In this document: in pieces, positions 9,443 through 18,026 of the stretch
Layout: each line of letters begins with the position of its first letter
Position numbering within the stretch: position 1 is the first letter of the stretch
NCBI GenBank assembly: GCA_016794145.1
Contig: JAEUKP010000003.1
Location: 1-32,925, forward strand
DNA length: 32,925 nt
Direction of reading: 5' to 3'
From: Alphaproteobacteria bacterium
GTDB taxonomy: Bacteria; Pseudomonadota; Alphaproteobacteria; Micavibrionales; Micavibrionaceae
The notes under the pieces: generated by a model
Database searches by the model: none
The model's input: the letters and a program-made list of their open reading frames with translations, nothing else
Told to the model about the DNA's origin: nothing
Translations under genes and position numbers: made by a program

Positions 9443-9949
9443 ATGAAATTGAACGAAATAGCACCTCAAGAAGGTGCAGTCAAAAAGAGAATGCGCGTTG
9501 GTCGCGGCATTGGTTCCGGTAAAGGTAAAACTTGCGGAAAAGGTGTGAAGGGACAAAAATCGCGTACAGGTGTTGCGATCAATGGTTTTGAAGGCGGACA
9601 AATGCCTTTGTACCGTCGTTTGCCGAAATTTGGGTTTACCAACCATTTTGCAAAAGATTATGCAACTGTTTCTCTGTCTCAATTACAGGCTGCTATTGAT
9701 GCAAAATTATTGGATGCAAAAGCTCCAATCACCTGCAAAATGATAATCGAATCTGGTCTCGCTTCTAAAGCCAAAGATGGCGTCCGTTTATTAGGGAATG
9801 GTGAAATTTCTGCGAAGGTGGTGTTGCAGATCGCTGGTGCAACCGCGACAGCAAAAGCTTCTGTTGAAAAAGCAGGGGGGGCAGTCGAGATTATTGTCCC
9901 GGAAGTTAAGCCTGTTGTTCGCAAGAAACCAATTCCAGGTCGTAGTTAG
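9443..9949 (+). CDS. rplO: Large subunit ribosomal protein L15
   Basis: The product is 168 residues, longer than the 144 of E. coli because of a C-terminal extension ([12 protein letters not shown], then [13 protein letters not shown]). The family N-terminus is clear: [20 protein letters not shown] and [29 protein letters not shown]15 binds 23S rRNA late in 50S assembly. In nearly all bacteria secY follows on the same strand; here the gene is followed by a strong terminator and unrelated sequence, so rplO is the last gene of this ribosomal operon. Confidence 0.98.
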   Translation: MKLNEIAPQEGAVKKRMRVGRGIGSGKGKTCGKGVKGQKSRTGVAINGFEGGQMPLYRRLPKFGFTNHFAKDYATVSLSQLQAAIDAKLLDAKAPITCKMIIESGLASKAKDGVRLLGNGEISAKVVLQIAGATATAKASVEKAGGAVEIIVPEVKPVVRKKPIPGRS

Positions 9950-9981
9950 TGTCGTAGGTAGTTTAACCTTCAAGATTTACT

Positions 9982-10012
9982 AAAAAGGAGCTGTAAAGCT
10001 CCTTTTTATTTT
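9982..10012 (+). terminator. Rho-independent terminator ending the ribosomal operon
   Basis: A perfect 11-bp stem (AAAAAGGAGCT at 9982-9992 paired with AGCTCCTTTTT at 9997-10007) encloses a GTAA tetraloop and runs into a T-rich tract. It begins 32 nt after the rplO stop. This is a strong intrinsic terminator placed exactly where the spc operon would normally continue into secY, so it defines a new operon end. Confidence 0.9.
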
Positions 10013-10100
10013 CCTCTTCTCTGCAGGAAATTCCTGCTGAATATGCACGTCGTACGATTAAACGTATAAATGCCCAAATGATTAACAACCTACGCTCGCG

Positions 10101-10916
10101 CTATGGCTGGTGAAGCTCCGCGCGGACTGGACGAGACGACAAAAAGCAGTTGTCCTTAAAGTCCCAACAAACGCGGCCGTTCGTGAGGTCCACGTCGTAC
10201 ACGAGCGACCGGTTCTCACGGAGCTCAGTCGCGGTCCAGTACGAACGGGTGGGGTTGGAGTCTGCTTCATCGGTAAAACTGCCTTGTAACAGGCCTTTGT
10301 TTTTATGGGCATACATGTTGTCTGGATTGACTTGATCGCTGCTGCCTATGTTGCGGCCATTCACCAGCGGCAAGGTTGGCATATGCCACATCGCGAGTGT
10401 AGCCAAGTCGTTTTCTTCGGCGGCGTCATAAATGGCAGCATCATTAAGCAGTAGAATACCACCGTGGCCGCATACATCCCCCAGATCTGCAATGCGTTTG
10501 ATGTCGCGGTTATAGGTGCCGAGTTGTCTCGAACCGTCCAGGAGCCCCGTGTCTTTAGGAGCAGCGAAGTAATCAACCACGGGACCAACGCGGTTGCCTT
10601 TTCGGTCCAAATGCTGGAACGCCGGGGCGAGTAAAATACCCTTTTGTGCATTATCGGTCTCAATCATCTGACCGATGTCGGTTTGATTCAGGCGGCGTAG
10701 GACAACCGCCGGGGCACCGTCGATGGGGCGGTCATTGGCGACGTGCGCCGGGACCATCACACCATCGGCCAGTGTATATTCTTGGCCATTGTGGAAAATC
10801 TGTGGGCCTTCAACAGCCGCATTAAATTCAATCCGCCATCCTCCGCAGGTAACAACCGCCTCCTGGTTGGGCAAAAGATGAAATTGACTGACTCGATTAT
10901 TTTCTGTTCCACTCAT
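10101..10916 (-). CDS. DUF1566-like (Lcl C-terminal) domain protein, function unknown
   Basis: The product is 271 residues from the ATG at 10916; a GTG at 10925 could add three residues. GAGGAG lies 8 nt before the ATG. The N-terminal half (GGWRIEFNAAVEG, then a run of Val/Pro-rich sequence) is not recognised. The C-terminal half has YWTATELRENRSLVYDVDL and ends SSRPVRAEL, which resembles the DUF1566/Lcl fold seen in surface and fimbria-associated proteins. No signal peptide or membrane segment is visible. Codons are noticeably richer in G and C than in the ribosomal genes next door. It lies downstream of a broken ornithine cyclodeaminase gene and an orphan coding fragment whose stop overlaps its start as ATGA. 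Function unknown; family placement is moderate. Confidence 0.7.
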   Translation of the reverse strand: MSGTENNRVSQFHLLPNQEAVVTCGGWRIEFNAAVEGPQIFHNGQEYTLADGVMVPAHVANDRPIDGAPAVVLRRLNQTDIGQMIETDNAQKGILLAPAFQHLDRKGNRVGPVVDYFAAPKDTGLLDGSRQLGTYNRDIKRIADLGDVCGHGGILLLNDAAIYDAAEENDLATLAMWHMPTLPLVNGRNIGSSDQVNPDNMYAHKNKGLLQGSFTDEADSNPTRSYWTATELRENRSLVYDVDLTNGRVCWDFKDNCFLSSRPVRAELHQP

Positions 10917-11088
10917 AACGCACACTCCTCAGCGATTAAATCTGTCAAAAAATTCTGGGCTTCTTGATCACGTGGGGCCAATTGAACGTACGCGCGGCGG
11001 CGGATAAAGAAGGAATGAGAAGTACAATACGGAAATTTTAATGATTTGTCAACTAATTTACAATAATAGGTACGATGTCCTTTTTTTG
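10913..11088 (-). pseudogene. Orphan coding remnant, C-terminal end of an unknown protein
   Basis: An open frame without a plausible start reads into a protein-like end: SFFIRRRAYVQLAPRDQEAQ, then NFLTDLIAEECAL and a stop that overlaps the next ATG as ATGA. The overlap and the Leu/Glu-rich tail suggest the true C-terminus of a gene once coupled to the DUF1566-like gene. The upstream 60 or so bases have low protein-like quality. I cannot name the family. It could also be chance reading through an intergenic region. Confidence 0.35.
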
Positions 11089-11410
11089 CTATTCAAAAAC
11101 AATCGCTTTAGCAATCTGAATATCCTGAACCGCCACTCCGGTGAGGTCAACCACCGTGATCTGGTTTTTGCTCGAACGCCCCAGAGCTGGATTGGCAATT
11201 ACGGCCCCCAGTTCAACCAGACGGTCATCTGTGATCAATTTCTTGTGATAGGCGGTACAAATCTCCCGGTGGCGTGTGTTGTTTCAAATACCCAACAGGC
11301 GGGACATTGACCTGACCTGCACTATAGGCCTTAAACCCATCCTCTTGCATGGCAATAATCTTTGGCAGATCAATACGTGATTTAATCTCGTCTAAGCCTA
11401 AGATTTTCAT
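11089..11410 (-). pseudogene. Decayed ornithine cyclodeaminase / mu-crystallin family gene
   Basis: The first about 52 codons from ATG 11410 read as the family N-terminus (MKILGLDEIKSRIDLPKIIA, then YSAGQVNVPPVGYL and PPGD), with a GAGGTG ribosome-binding site. That frame stops at 11225. In another frame the next stretch reads as the family C-terminus: LITDDRLVELGAVIANPALG, then ITVVDLTGVAVQDIQIAKAI and VFE before TAG. Family members are about 310-340 residues, so roughly two thirds of the protein, including the NAD-binding Rossmann domain, is missing and the two ends are out of frame. The join lies near 11240-11265. It is a deletion-derived pseudogene on the same strand as adk and phzF. Family members convert ornithine to proline or reduce related imino acids; no activity is expected here. 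Confidence 0.85.
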
Positions 11411-11456
11411 TGCAGCACCTCTATAAATTTAGAAAAATTGATATTATCACAACGTA

Positions 11457-11476
11457 AAACGATGTCGACATCGTTT
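11457..11476. promoter_or_regulatory. Perfect 20-bp palindrome, probable operator
   Basis: AAACGATGTCGACATCGTTT is its own reverse complement over all 20 bases. It lies 47 nt upstream of the ornithine cyclodeaminase start codon, just ahead of a GATAAT box on the minus strand (-10-like). The position suits a dimeric repressor or activator of the now broken gene. No T tract follows, so it is not a terminator. The binding protein is unknown. Confidence 0.6.
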
Positions 11477-11592
11477 CCCTTTAATGAACTTCCCATTTTA
11501 GAGAGTGCAACACCAGCAGTAAAGAAACAGAGAAATGCAGGTTTTCTATAGATTGCCCTGTGGATTGACCTATTTTTCTATGTTTAGAGACC

Positions 11593-12414
11593 TTACACGT
11601 TCAATGTTCCATCGATCACCGTGACGGCTTTCCCGGAGATCAGAATGCGATCCCCCACAATCTCGAGATCCAGAACGCCTCCACGTTTGGAGGCCTGATA
11701 CGCTGTCATCCGCGTCTTGTTCTTTTTCATTCCCCAATAGGGTGTCAGCGTGCAATGGGCCGATCCCGTTACCGGATCTTCCGAAATCCCGTCATCCGCA
11801 CAGAAAAATCGCGATACAAAATCATAGCGTGGATCAGAAGACGGCGCCGTCACACTGATAAACGCATCATATTTCGCCAAGGCATTAAAGTCAGGATTGA
11901 TGTCGGTAATTATCTGATCATTCTCAAATACAATCATCAGATCACGGGCCTTATAGGCTTCAACAGGCCGGGCCGTTGTCCCAAGTCCCTCCAGAACACA
12001 GGCCGGAATTGTCGCAACGTCGATTTTTTCGCCCAATCGCGACGGAAAATCCATCGTATAACGTGCCTCGGGACCATTTCCTTGTTTGTCCACCGCAAGC
12101 GGGCCGACAAATTTTGTGTCAAACGTGATTCGAGATAAGTCCGGATAAATCTCTGTAAACACGATATGCGCGGCGGCCAATGTCGCATGACCACACAAAT
12201 CTATTTCAAATGTAGGGGTAAACCAGCGCAAAAGGGGATTCTGCGAATCCCTGAGCAGCACAAAAGCCGTCTCCGATTGATTCATTTCAATCGCAATCTG
12301 TTGCATCAGGCGATCAGGGATTTCTTCGCGGAGAACAAATACGACCGCCGGATTGCCTTTAAAGGCTTCCTCTGCGAAGGAGTCAACTTGCCAGAATTTT
12401 AGATTCCGAGTCAT
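11593..12414 (-). CDS. PhzF-family isomerase/epimerase-like protein
   Basis: The product is 273 residues from ATG 12414, 16 nt after the adk stop; a longer frame from 12450 would overlap adk and is less likely. The N-terminal half-barrel shows FWQVDSFAEEAFKGNPAVVF, then IAIEMNQSETAFVL with the Glu that is catalytic in PhzF, and LCGHATLAAAH. The second half carries YDFVSRFFCADDGISEDPVT followed by GSAHCTLTPYW, the matching motif of the duplicated fold. PhzF isomerises a phenazine precursor, but most homologues (such as YddE) have no known substrate and no phenazine genes are near. It ends the secY-adk-phzF transcript. Confidence 0.9.
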   Translation of the reverse strand: MTRNLKFWQVDSFAEEAFKGNPAVVFVLREEIPDRLMQQIAIEMNQSETAFVLLRDSQNPLLRWFTPTFEIDLCGHATLAAAHIVFTEIYPDLSRITFDTKFVGPLAVDKQGNGPEARYTMDFPSRLGEKIDVATIPACVLEGLGTTARPVEAYKARDLMIVFENDQIITDINPDFNALAKYDAFISVTAPSSDPRYDFVSRFFCADDGISEDPVTGSAHCTLTPYWGMKKNKTRMTAYQASKRGGVLDLEIVGDRILISGKAVTVIDGTLNV

Positions 12415-12430
12415 TGTGTCAACCCAGCGA

Positions 12431-12997
12431 TTACCCCAGAATCTTATCAATCTGTTCGGATACCAGGTTAACGGCGGCCATTCCGTCTACTTTTTTTAAC
12501 ATGTTTTTGCCTTCATAATAGGGCACGATCGGGGCGGTTTGGTCCCGATAGGCCGTCAAACGTTTCTTCAACGCTTCCGCGTTATCATCCGCCCGCACAG
12601 TCGTGGACTCGGCCGCACGTTTCTCGATCCGCGCCAGCAACGCATCTTCATCCACCACCAATTGGATGACAGCCCCCAATTTTTTGTTCTTGGCAGCAAG
12701 CATGGCATCCAAGGCTTCGGCCTGTGGCACAGTGCGCGGGAACCCATCCAGAATAAAGCCCTTGGCACAATCCGGCTGTTCAATACGATGTGCAATCATA
12801 TCGATCACAACCTCGTCCGGTACCAAAGCGCCTGAGTCCATGATGGCTTTCACACGCAACCCGATTTCGGTCTGGCCCGCAATTTCGGCGCGCAGCATAT
12901 CTCCGGTTGACAATTGTTTCATGCCGCGTGTGTCCTCCAACAACTTCGCTTGCGTGCCTTTTCCTGCCCCGGGTGGCCCCAAAAGAATGATGTTCAT
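12431..12997 (-). CDS. adk: Adenylate kinase (short form)
   Basis: The product is 188 residues. It interconverts ATP plus AMP and two ADP in the cytoplasm. The P-loop [11 protein letters not shown] is at residues 7-17, the AMP-binding [10 protein letters not shown] near 30-40 and [10 protein letters not shown] near 80-90. Between the last helix pairs the sequence is [20 protein letters not shown], so the long zinc- or hydrogen-bonded LID insert of the 214-residue E. coli enzyme is absent, as in many alphaproteobacteria. The ATG lies 3 nt after the secY stop, with an AGGAAAG ribosome-binding site. The secY-adk pairing is conventional; the gene expected next, rpsM, is missing. Confidence 0.97.
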   Translation of the reverse strand: MNIILLGPPGAGKGTQAKLLEDTRGMKQLSTGDMLRAEIAGQTEIGLRVKAIMDSGALVPDEVVIDMIAHRIEQPDCAKGFILDGFPRTVPQAEALDAMLAAKNKKLGAVIQLVVDEDALLARIEKRAAESTTVRADDNAEALKKRLTAYRDQTAPIVPYYEGKNMLKKVDGMAAVNLVSEQIDKILG

Positions 12998-13000
12998 GGC

Positions 13001-14350
13001 TTATTTCTTTCCTTTACCAAGACGTGATTTTTTAATAAGGCCTTCATATTGGTGGGCCAGCATATGCGAGTTGATTTGGGCCACAGTATCCATGGTGACC
13101 GACACCACGATTAATAACGATGTCCCACCGAAATAGAACGGCAAGCCGAAATGTGAAATTAAATATTCCGGCATCAAACAAATAAAGCACAAATACACAG
13201 CCCCTAAGACCGTGATGCGGGTTAAAACAGAGTCAAGAAACTCGGCCGTATTTTTACCAGGCCGAACACCTGGTACAAATCCACCATGTTTGCGCAGCAT
13301 TTCTGCGTTCTCATCCGGATTAAAAACAACCGCTGTATAGAAGAATGCAAAAAAAGCGATCAAAGATGCATAAGCAATCATATGAACAGGGTGCCCTGTT
13401 GTCATGTAACGTGATAAATCGGCCAAAAAGCCATCCCCCGCATCAACACCGGAGAAGCCAACAATCGTCATCGGCAAGAAGAGCAAGGAGGATGCAAAGA
13501 TTGGAGGAATAACACCAGACATATTCAGTTTTAAAGGCAAATGATTTTGTGTTGCCTGTGTCATCTGTTGGGCACCCACCTGACGTTTTGGGTATTGGAC
13601 CAAAACACGACGTTGGGCACGTTCAAAGAACACGATCATAACAATCGTACCGATCACCATTGCTGCAATCATTAACAAACCAAGGAAAGAATATTGGCCC
13701 TCACGCCCTAATTCCAACATACTGATCAAAGCATGGGGAAGACCCGCAACGATACCAGAGAAAATAATTAACGAAATTCCATTTCCAATACCACGAGCGG
13801 TAATTTGTTCCCCAAGCCACATCAAGAAAACTGTACCCCCAACAACCGTTATAACCGTTGAGATGCGGAAGAACATGCCAGGATCAATAACAGCAGACCC
13901 TTGTCCGCCTTCCAGGTTTTCAAGTCCGACGGCAAGACCATAAGCCTGAACTGCCGCCAAGATAACCGTCAAAAAGCGTGTATATTGATTAAGTTTATGT
14001 TTGCCGGCTTCTCCCTCTTTCTTTAGGGCTTCAAGCTTAGGAAAAAGAGCAGTGGCCAATTGAATAATAATAGAGGCCGAAATATACGGCATAATTGACA
14101 AGGCAAAAATAGTCATCCGGGACAAGGAACCGCCTGAAAACATGTTGAACATGTCCAGAAGACCTCCTCCCTTCTGTTTAAAAATGCCATCCCAGACATG
14201 CGGGTCAATACCCGGGATAGGAATATAGGTCCCCAGACGGTAAACAAGCAGAGCCCATATCACGAACCAGATCCGTTTTTTCAGTTCGGTTGCCTTAGAG
14301 AAAGCGCCCCAATTCGCATTTTTTGAAAGTTGTTCAACAGCGGAAACCAT
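13001..14350 (-). CDS. secY: Preprotein translocase subunit SecY
   Basis: The product is 449 residues and has about ten hydrophobic segments, the pattern of the SecYEG channel in the inner membrane. The N-terminus has KKRIWFVIWALLVYRLGTYI then PIPGID, the plug region follows with GGGLLDMFNMFSGGSLSRM, and the cytoplasmic loops show KEGEAGKHKLNQYTR and QYPKRQVGAQQ. Near the C-terminus GGTSLLIVVSVTMDTVAQIN is typical. An AAGGAT ribosome-binding site lies 6 nt before the ATG. In other bacteria it is cotranscribed behind rplO; here it is on the opposite strand and more than 4 kb away, so it needs its own promoter, which I could not place with confidence. Confidence 0.98.
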   Translation of the reverse strand: MVSAVEQLSKNANWGAFSKATELKKRIWFVIWALLVYRLGTYIPIPGIDPHVWDGIFKQKGGGLLDMFNMFSGGSLSRMTIFALSIMPYISASIIIQLATALFPKLEALKKEGEAGKHKLNQYTRFLTVILAAVQAYGLAVGLENLEGGQGSAVIDPGMFFRISTVITVVGGTVFLMWLGEQITARGIGNGISLIIFSGIVAGLPHALISMLELGREGQYSFLGLLMIAAMVIGTIVMIVFFERAQRRVLVQYPKRQVGAQQMTQATQNHLPLKLNMSGVIPPIFASSLLFLPMTIVGFSGVDAGDGFLADLSRYMTTGHPVHMIAYASLIAFFAFFYTAVVFNPDENAEMLRKHGGFVPGVRPGKNTAEFLDSVLTRITVLGAVYLCFICLMPEYLISHFGLPFYFGGTSLLIVVSVTMDTVAQINSHMLAHQYEGLIKKSRLGKGKK

Positions 14351-14437
14351 AGTTATATCCTTATTCTAAATGATAGGAGATCTTTAGCGGAAAGAATCAC
14401 CAATGTCTATACGCCGCGCATCAAAAAAGTGGAAAAG

Positions 14438-14821
14438 CTATTCCCTAACCAACGTAACCCTTGCATGATCAGGGTATCTCCACATCGCACCTGTTGCCAT
14501 GTCTGTAACACCATAATCAATGAAAATACCCCCCACAACCCCTGCTGCCTGAGTTTCACTCTTTAAACGTAGGGTTTGGCGCTTATATCCAGGGGCAGCG
14601 CAGAGAACTAGAATATCTCCTTTGCTCTTTGAGACGCGGAGGATATTGTAATCATAAGTTAAAGATGAAATATCAACGCCGTCACGGCTGGCGACACAGC
14701 TAATTTCCTTGGGTTGGAAGTCGAATGTAATTGTTTGCATTGTGCCCTGTGCTAAGGAAACACAGCCCGTTAGGGTAGCAAGACAGGCTATAAAAACCGC
14801 AGCAAAAACAGATCTTTTCAT
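14438..14821 (-). CDS. Small lipoprotein, function unknown
   Basis: The product is 127 residues. The first 20 residues are a lipoprotein signal peptide with the lipobox LTGC, cleaved before Cys20, so the mature protein is probably lipid-anchored. The rest shows a beta-rich, PEGA-like pattern: ITFDFQPKEISCVASRDGV, APGYKRQTLRLK, and a C-terminal VVGGIFIDYGVTDMATGAMW with YPDHARVTL. Similar small lipoproteins with a GG...DxxTGAxxxY end are widespread in proteobacteria without a known role. An AGAGG ribosome-binding site lies 8 nt upstream. It is 87 nt upstream of secY on the same strand and might be cotranscribed with it. Confidence 0.85.
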   Translation of the reverse strand: MKRSVFAAVFIACLATLTGCVSLAQGTMQTITFDFQPKEISCVASRDGVDISSLTYDYNILRVSKSKGDILVLCAAPGYKRQTLRLKSETQAAGVVGGIFIDYGVTDMATGAMWRYPDHARVTLVRE

Positions 14822-14981
14822 TTTTATAACCTCTTTCAGAAAGCTAACTCACTGATTTATTTGAATCACTAATCCAGCCCATGATAACCAAGATCGTCCA
14901 AAGACAAAAGTCCATAAACAGAGTCTTTTTTGCGAGCGATGTAACAGGGCAAGTGCGGGAGAAGGGGAGGTGCAGCGGGAC

Positions 14982-15010
14982 TTGACACTATTTATATATT
15001 ATGTTAAATA
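14982..15010 (+). promoter_or_regulatory. Sigma-70-type promoter for the diguanylate cyclase gene
   Basis: A perfect -35 box TTGACA (14982-14987) is followed after 17 bp by TAAATA (15005-15010), within an AT-rich stretch. The gene start is 40 nt further on. The same -35/-10 pair and spacing occur before the second tuf gene. This is a sequence match only. Confidence 0.6.
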
Positions 15011-15049
15011 TATATGCACGAAATAAAACATAGTTAGAGTGGTGTTTTG

Positions 15050-15829
15050 ATGAGTTATCCAGATGAAGCCCCCCCAAGTGTCGGTGTTCTTTTGGCCCGG
15101 ATTGCAGGGCTTGAAGCTGAAAACGCAGATCTCAAAAATACGGTGGCAGCCGAGGTTGGTTTGCGCCAAACAGCCGAAGCGGAAGGGAGAACCTGGCAAC
15201 ATCTGGCCTATGTCGATGCGCTGACGGGTATGTTCAATCGTCATCATGGGGATGTTGTATTTCAAAAACATCAGAACCAGCGTAGAGATAAACAATGTGG
15301 CCTTGACGCGTCGGGTTCGACAAGATTCACGATACTTTTTATCGATTTGGATAGATTCGGACAGATCAATAAAGAACACGGGGATCAAACGGGAGACACG
15401 GCTTTAAGAGTCGTAGCACAAACAATATTACAAAATATCCGGAGTGGCGATCTGCCCTATGCCTACCGTAAAGGTGGAGATGAATTTGTTGTTGGATTGA
15501 AGCATGCCTCGAAGGAGGAAGCCCAGATTGTGATCAACCGTCTTGTAACTGCCTTGGACGGAGCTATAAAGATCACAGCTCCTAACGGTGAGATAATCAG
15601 TGTTCGTGGAAGTATCGGGGTATATGAATGGGATGATACACTTGACATTGAAGAAAATTTTGCGAAAGCAGATGAGCAAATGCGCGCGGCAAAAAAAGAG
15701 CGCCACAAAGCCCAACGCTTGGCAGAGTGTAATTTTGATCCCCATTTTGGGCCTTATGGGATGGGTAATACCCCCCCTAAAATCAATCTCGCTCTCCCGT
15801 TCTGTATCGGGGGGCTGGTGATTGTCTGA
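15050..15829 (+). CDS. GGDEF-domain protein, probable diguanylate cyclase
   Basis: The product is 259 residues from ATG 15050 (a TTG just ahead is less likely). An N-terminal coiled coil (LLARIAGLEAENADLKNTV) leads to a GGDEF domain beginning YVDALTGMFNRHHGD near residue 65. The catalytic motif is intact as RKGGDEFVV near residue 145, and the substrate-site DLDRFGQINKEHGDQTGD is present. An RSGD occurs seven residues before GGDEF, not five as in the usual inhibitory I-site, so feedback control is uncertain. The last 25 residues form a Pro-containing hydrophobic tail (NLALPFCIGGLVIV). It would make cyclic di-GMP from two GTP. No membrane or sensory domain is visible. Confidence 0.9.
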   Translation: MSYPDEAPPSVGVLLARIAGLEAENADLKNTVAAEVGLRQTAEAEGRTWQHLAYVDALTGMFNRHHGDVVFQKHQNQRRDKQCGLDASGSTRFTILFIDLDRFGQINKEHGDQTGDTALRVVAQTILQNIRSGDLPYAYRKGGDEFVVGLKHASKEEAQIVINRLVTALDGAIKITAPNGEIISVRGSIGVYEWDDTLDIEENFAKADEQMRAAKKERHKAQRLAECNFDPHFGPYGMGNTPPKINLALPFCIGGLVIV

Positions 15830-15872
15830 ACACCTGTTTCGGATCTCTCCCTGCAATAAGTCAATAATTTTC

Positions 15873-15900
15873 TTTACTTTTCCTACGATCCGCTTATATA
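15873..15900 (+). promoter_or_regulatory. Probable promoter for guaB
   Basis: TTTACT (15873-15878) is separated by 16 bp from TATATA (15895-15900), about 54 nt before the guaB start codon. The intergenic region is about 124 nt and shows no riboswitch-like structure that I could recognise. Confidence 0.45.
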
Positions 15901-15941
15901 TGGCTTGCAAATTCCACCGGACACCACCCAAACAAAAATAA

Positions 15942-17432
<1,491 letters not shown>

Positions 17433-17450
17433 TTAAGATGTACCGTGACT

Positions 17451-17939
17451 TTATGCGTTATAAGGTTTGTACCCTTGCCTTAGATCAGCAAGAGCAATGG
17501 TTGTTCCTTCAAGGAACGTGAAATTTTGTTCCTTAGCGCTTCCTTGGGCGGTTCCTTGGGCGCTTCCTTGACCGTTTCCTTGGGAAGAGCGATAGGCCAC
17601 TAATCCCATACTGACCAAGGCTCCCACGGGTCCACCGAAAAGACCGCCGCCGACAATCTGCGCTACGGAACTGATTGTATCCCCGGTTGCTGATTGATAC
17701 AGATTGCTAACAATCGGGATATGGTGCAGGGGGTTTACAATATCGATGACATCAGCGACACCAAAAGAAGCTTTTTTGGAATTTTCTTTTGCAGGATCGG
17801 CAATATTTTCCACAAAACTCTTGAAATTTGACCAAACAGGAATGCTCCCGGAAAGTCGGTCATTTTGCCCAGGAATCATTGAGAAAGAGGCTTTCTGTCG
17901 ATCCCTCAGGGGCGCTATGTCAGGGTCCAATTTAATCAA
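17451..17939 (-). CDS. Conserved hypothetical protein with tetrapeptide repeat
   Basis: The product is 162 residues from a TTG start supported by CAGGAG 8 nt upstream; no in-frame ATG is available before it. The middle carries DVIDIVNPLHHIPIVSNLYQ followed by SATGDTISSVAQIVGGGLF and GGPVGALVSM, a hydrophobic Gly-rich block that I associate with uncharacterised alphaproteobacterial proteins. Downstream are four tandem tetrapeptides of the form QG(N/S/T)(G/A), encoded by a 12-bp repeat at 17536-17583. No signal peptide is visible. It is transcribed divergently from the winged-helix gene and converges on guaB. Function unknown. Confidence 0.75.
   Translation of the reverse strand: MIKLDPDIAPLRDRQKASFSMIPGQNDRLSGSIPVWSNFKSFVENIADPAKENSKKASFGVADVIDIVNPLHHIPIVSNLYQSATGDTISSVAQIVGGGLFGGPVGALVSMGLVAYRSSQGNGQGSAQGTAQGSAKEQNFTFLEGTTIALADLRQGYKPYNA
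17536..17583. repeat. Four tandem 12-bp repeats inside a coding region
   Basis: The units are GCGCTTCCTTGG, GCGGTTCCTTGG, GCGCTTCCTTGA and CCGTTTCCTTGG on the + strand. On the - strand they encode QGNG, QGSA, QGTA and QGSA. The repeat keeps the frame, so copy-number change would lengthen or shorten the protein by four residues. Confidence 0.85.
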
Positions 17940-17951
17940 AATGCATCTCCT

Positions 17952-17979
17952 GTTATATATCTTGCAATCTATGTACCAA
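17952..17979 (-). promoter_or_regulatory. Probable promoter of the repeat-containing hypothetical gene
   Basis: On the minus strand TTGGTA (17979-17974) lies 16 bp ahead of TATAAC (17957-17952), just upstream of the CAGGAG ribosome-binding site. The divergent winged-helix gene starts 47 nt away on the other side, so the two promoters probably overlap. Confidence 0.45.
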
Positions 17980-18026
17980 TTTATGCTAAAGTTTTTCGAC
18001 CAAAACCAATTAAGGTTAATAAAAAT

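Noticed and set aside
11755..12138. 127-codon + strand open frame rich in Arg
   Set aside because: It is the antisense of phzF, which has clear conserved motifs.
14351..14437. Possible secY promoter (TTCCAC-N17-TATAGA on the minus strand)
   Set aside because: The -35 box matches only two of six consensus bases, so it is too weak to list.
14999..15388. 129-codon minus-strand open frame
   Set aside because: It runs antisense through the diguanylate cyclase promoter and N-terminus without family features.
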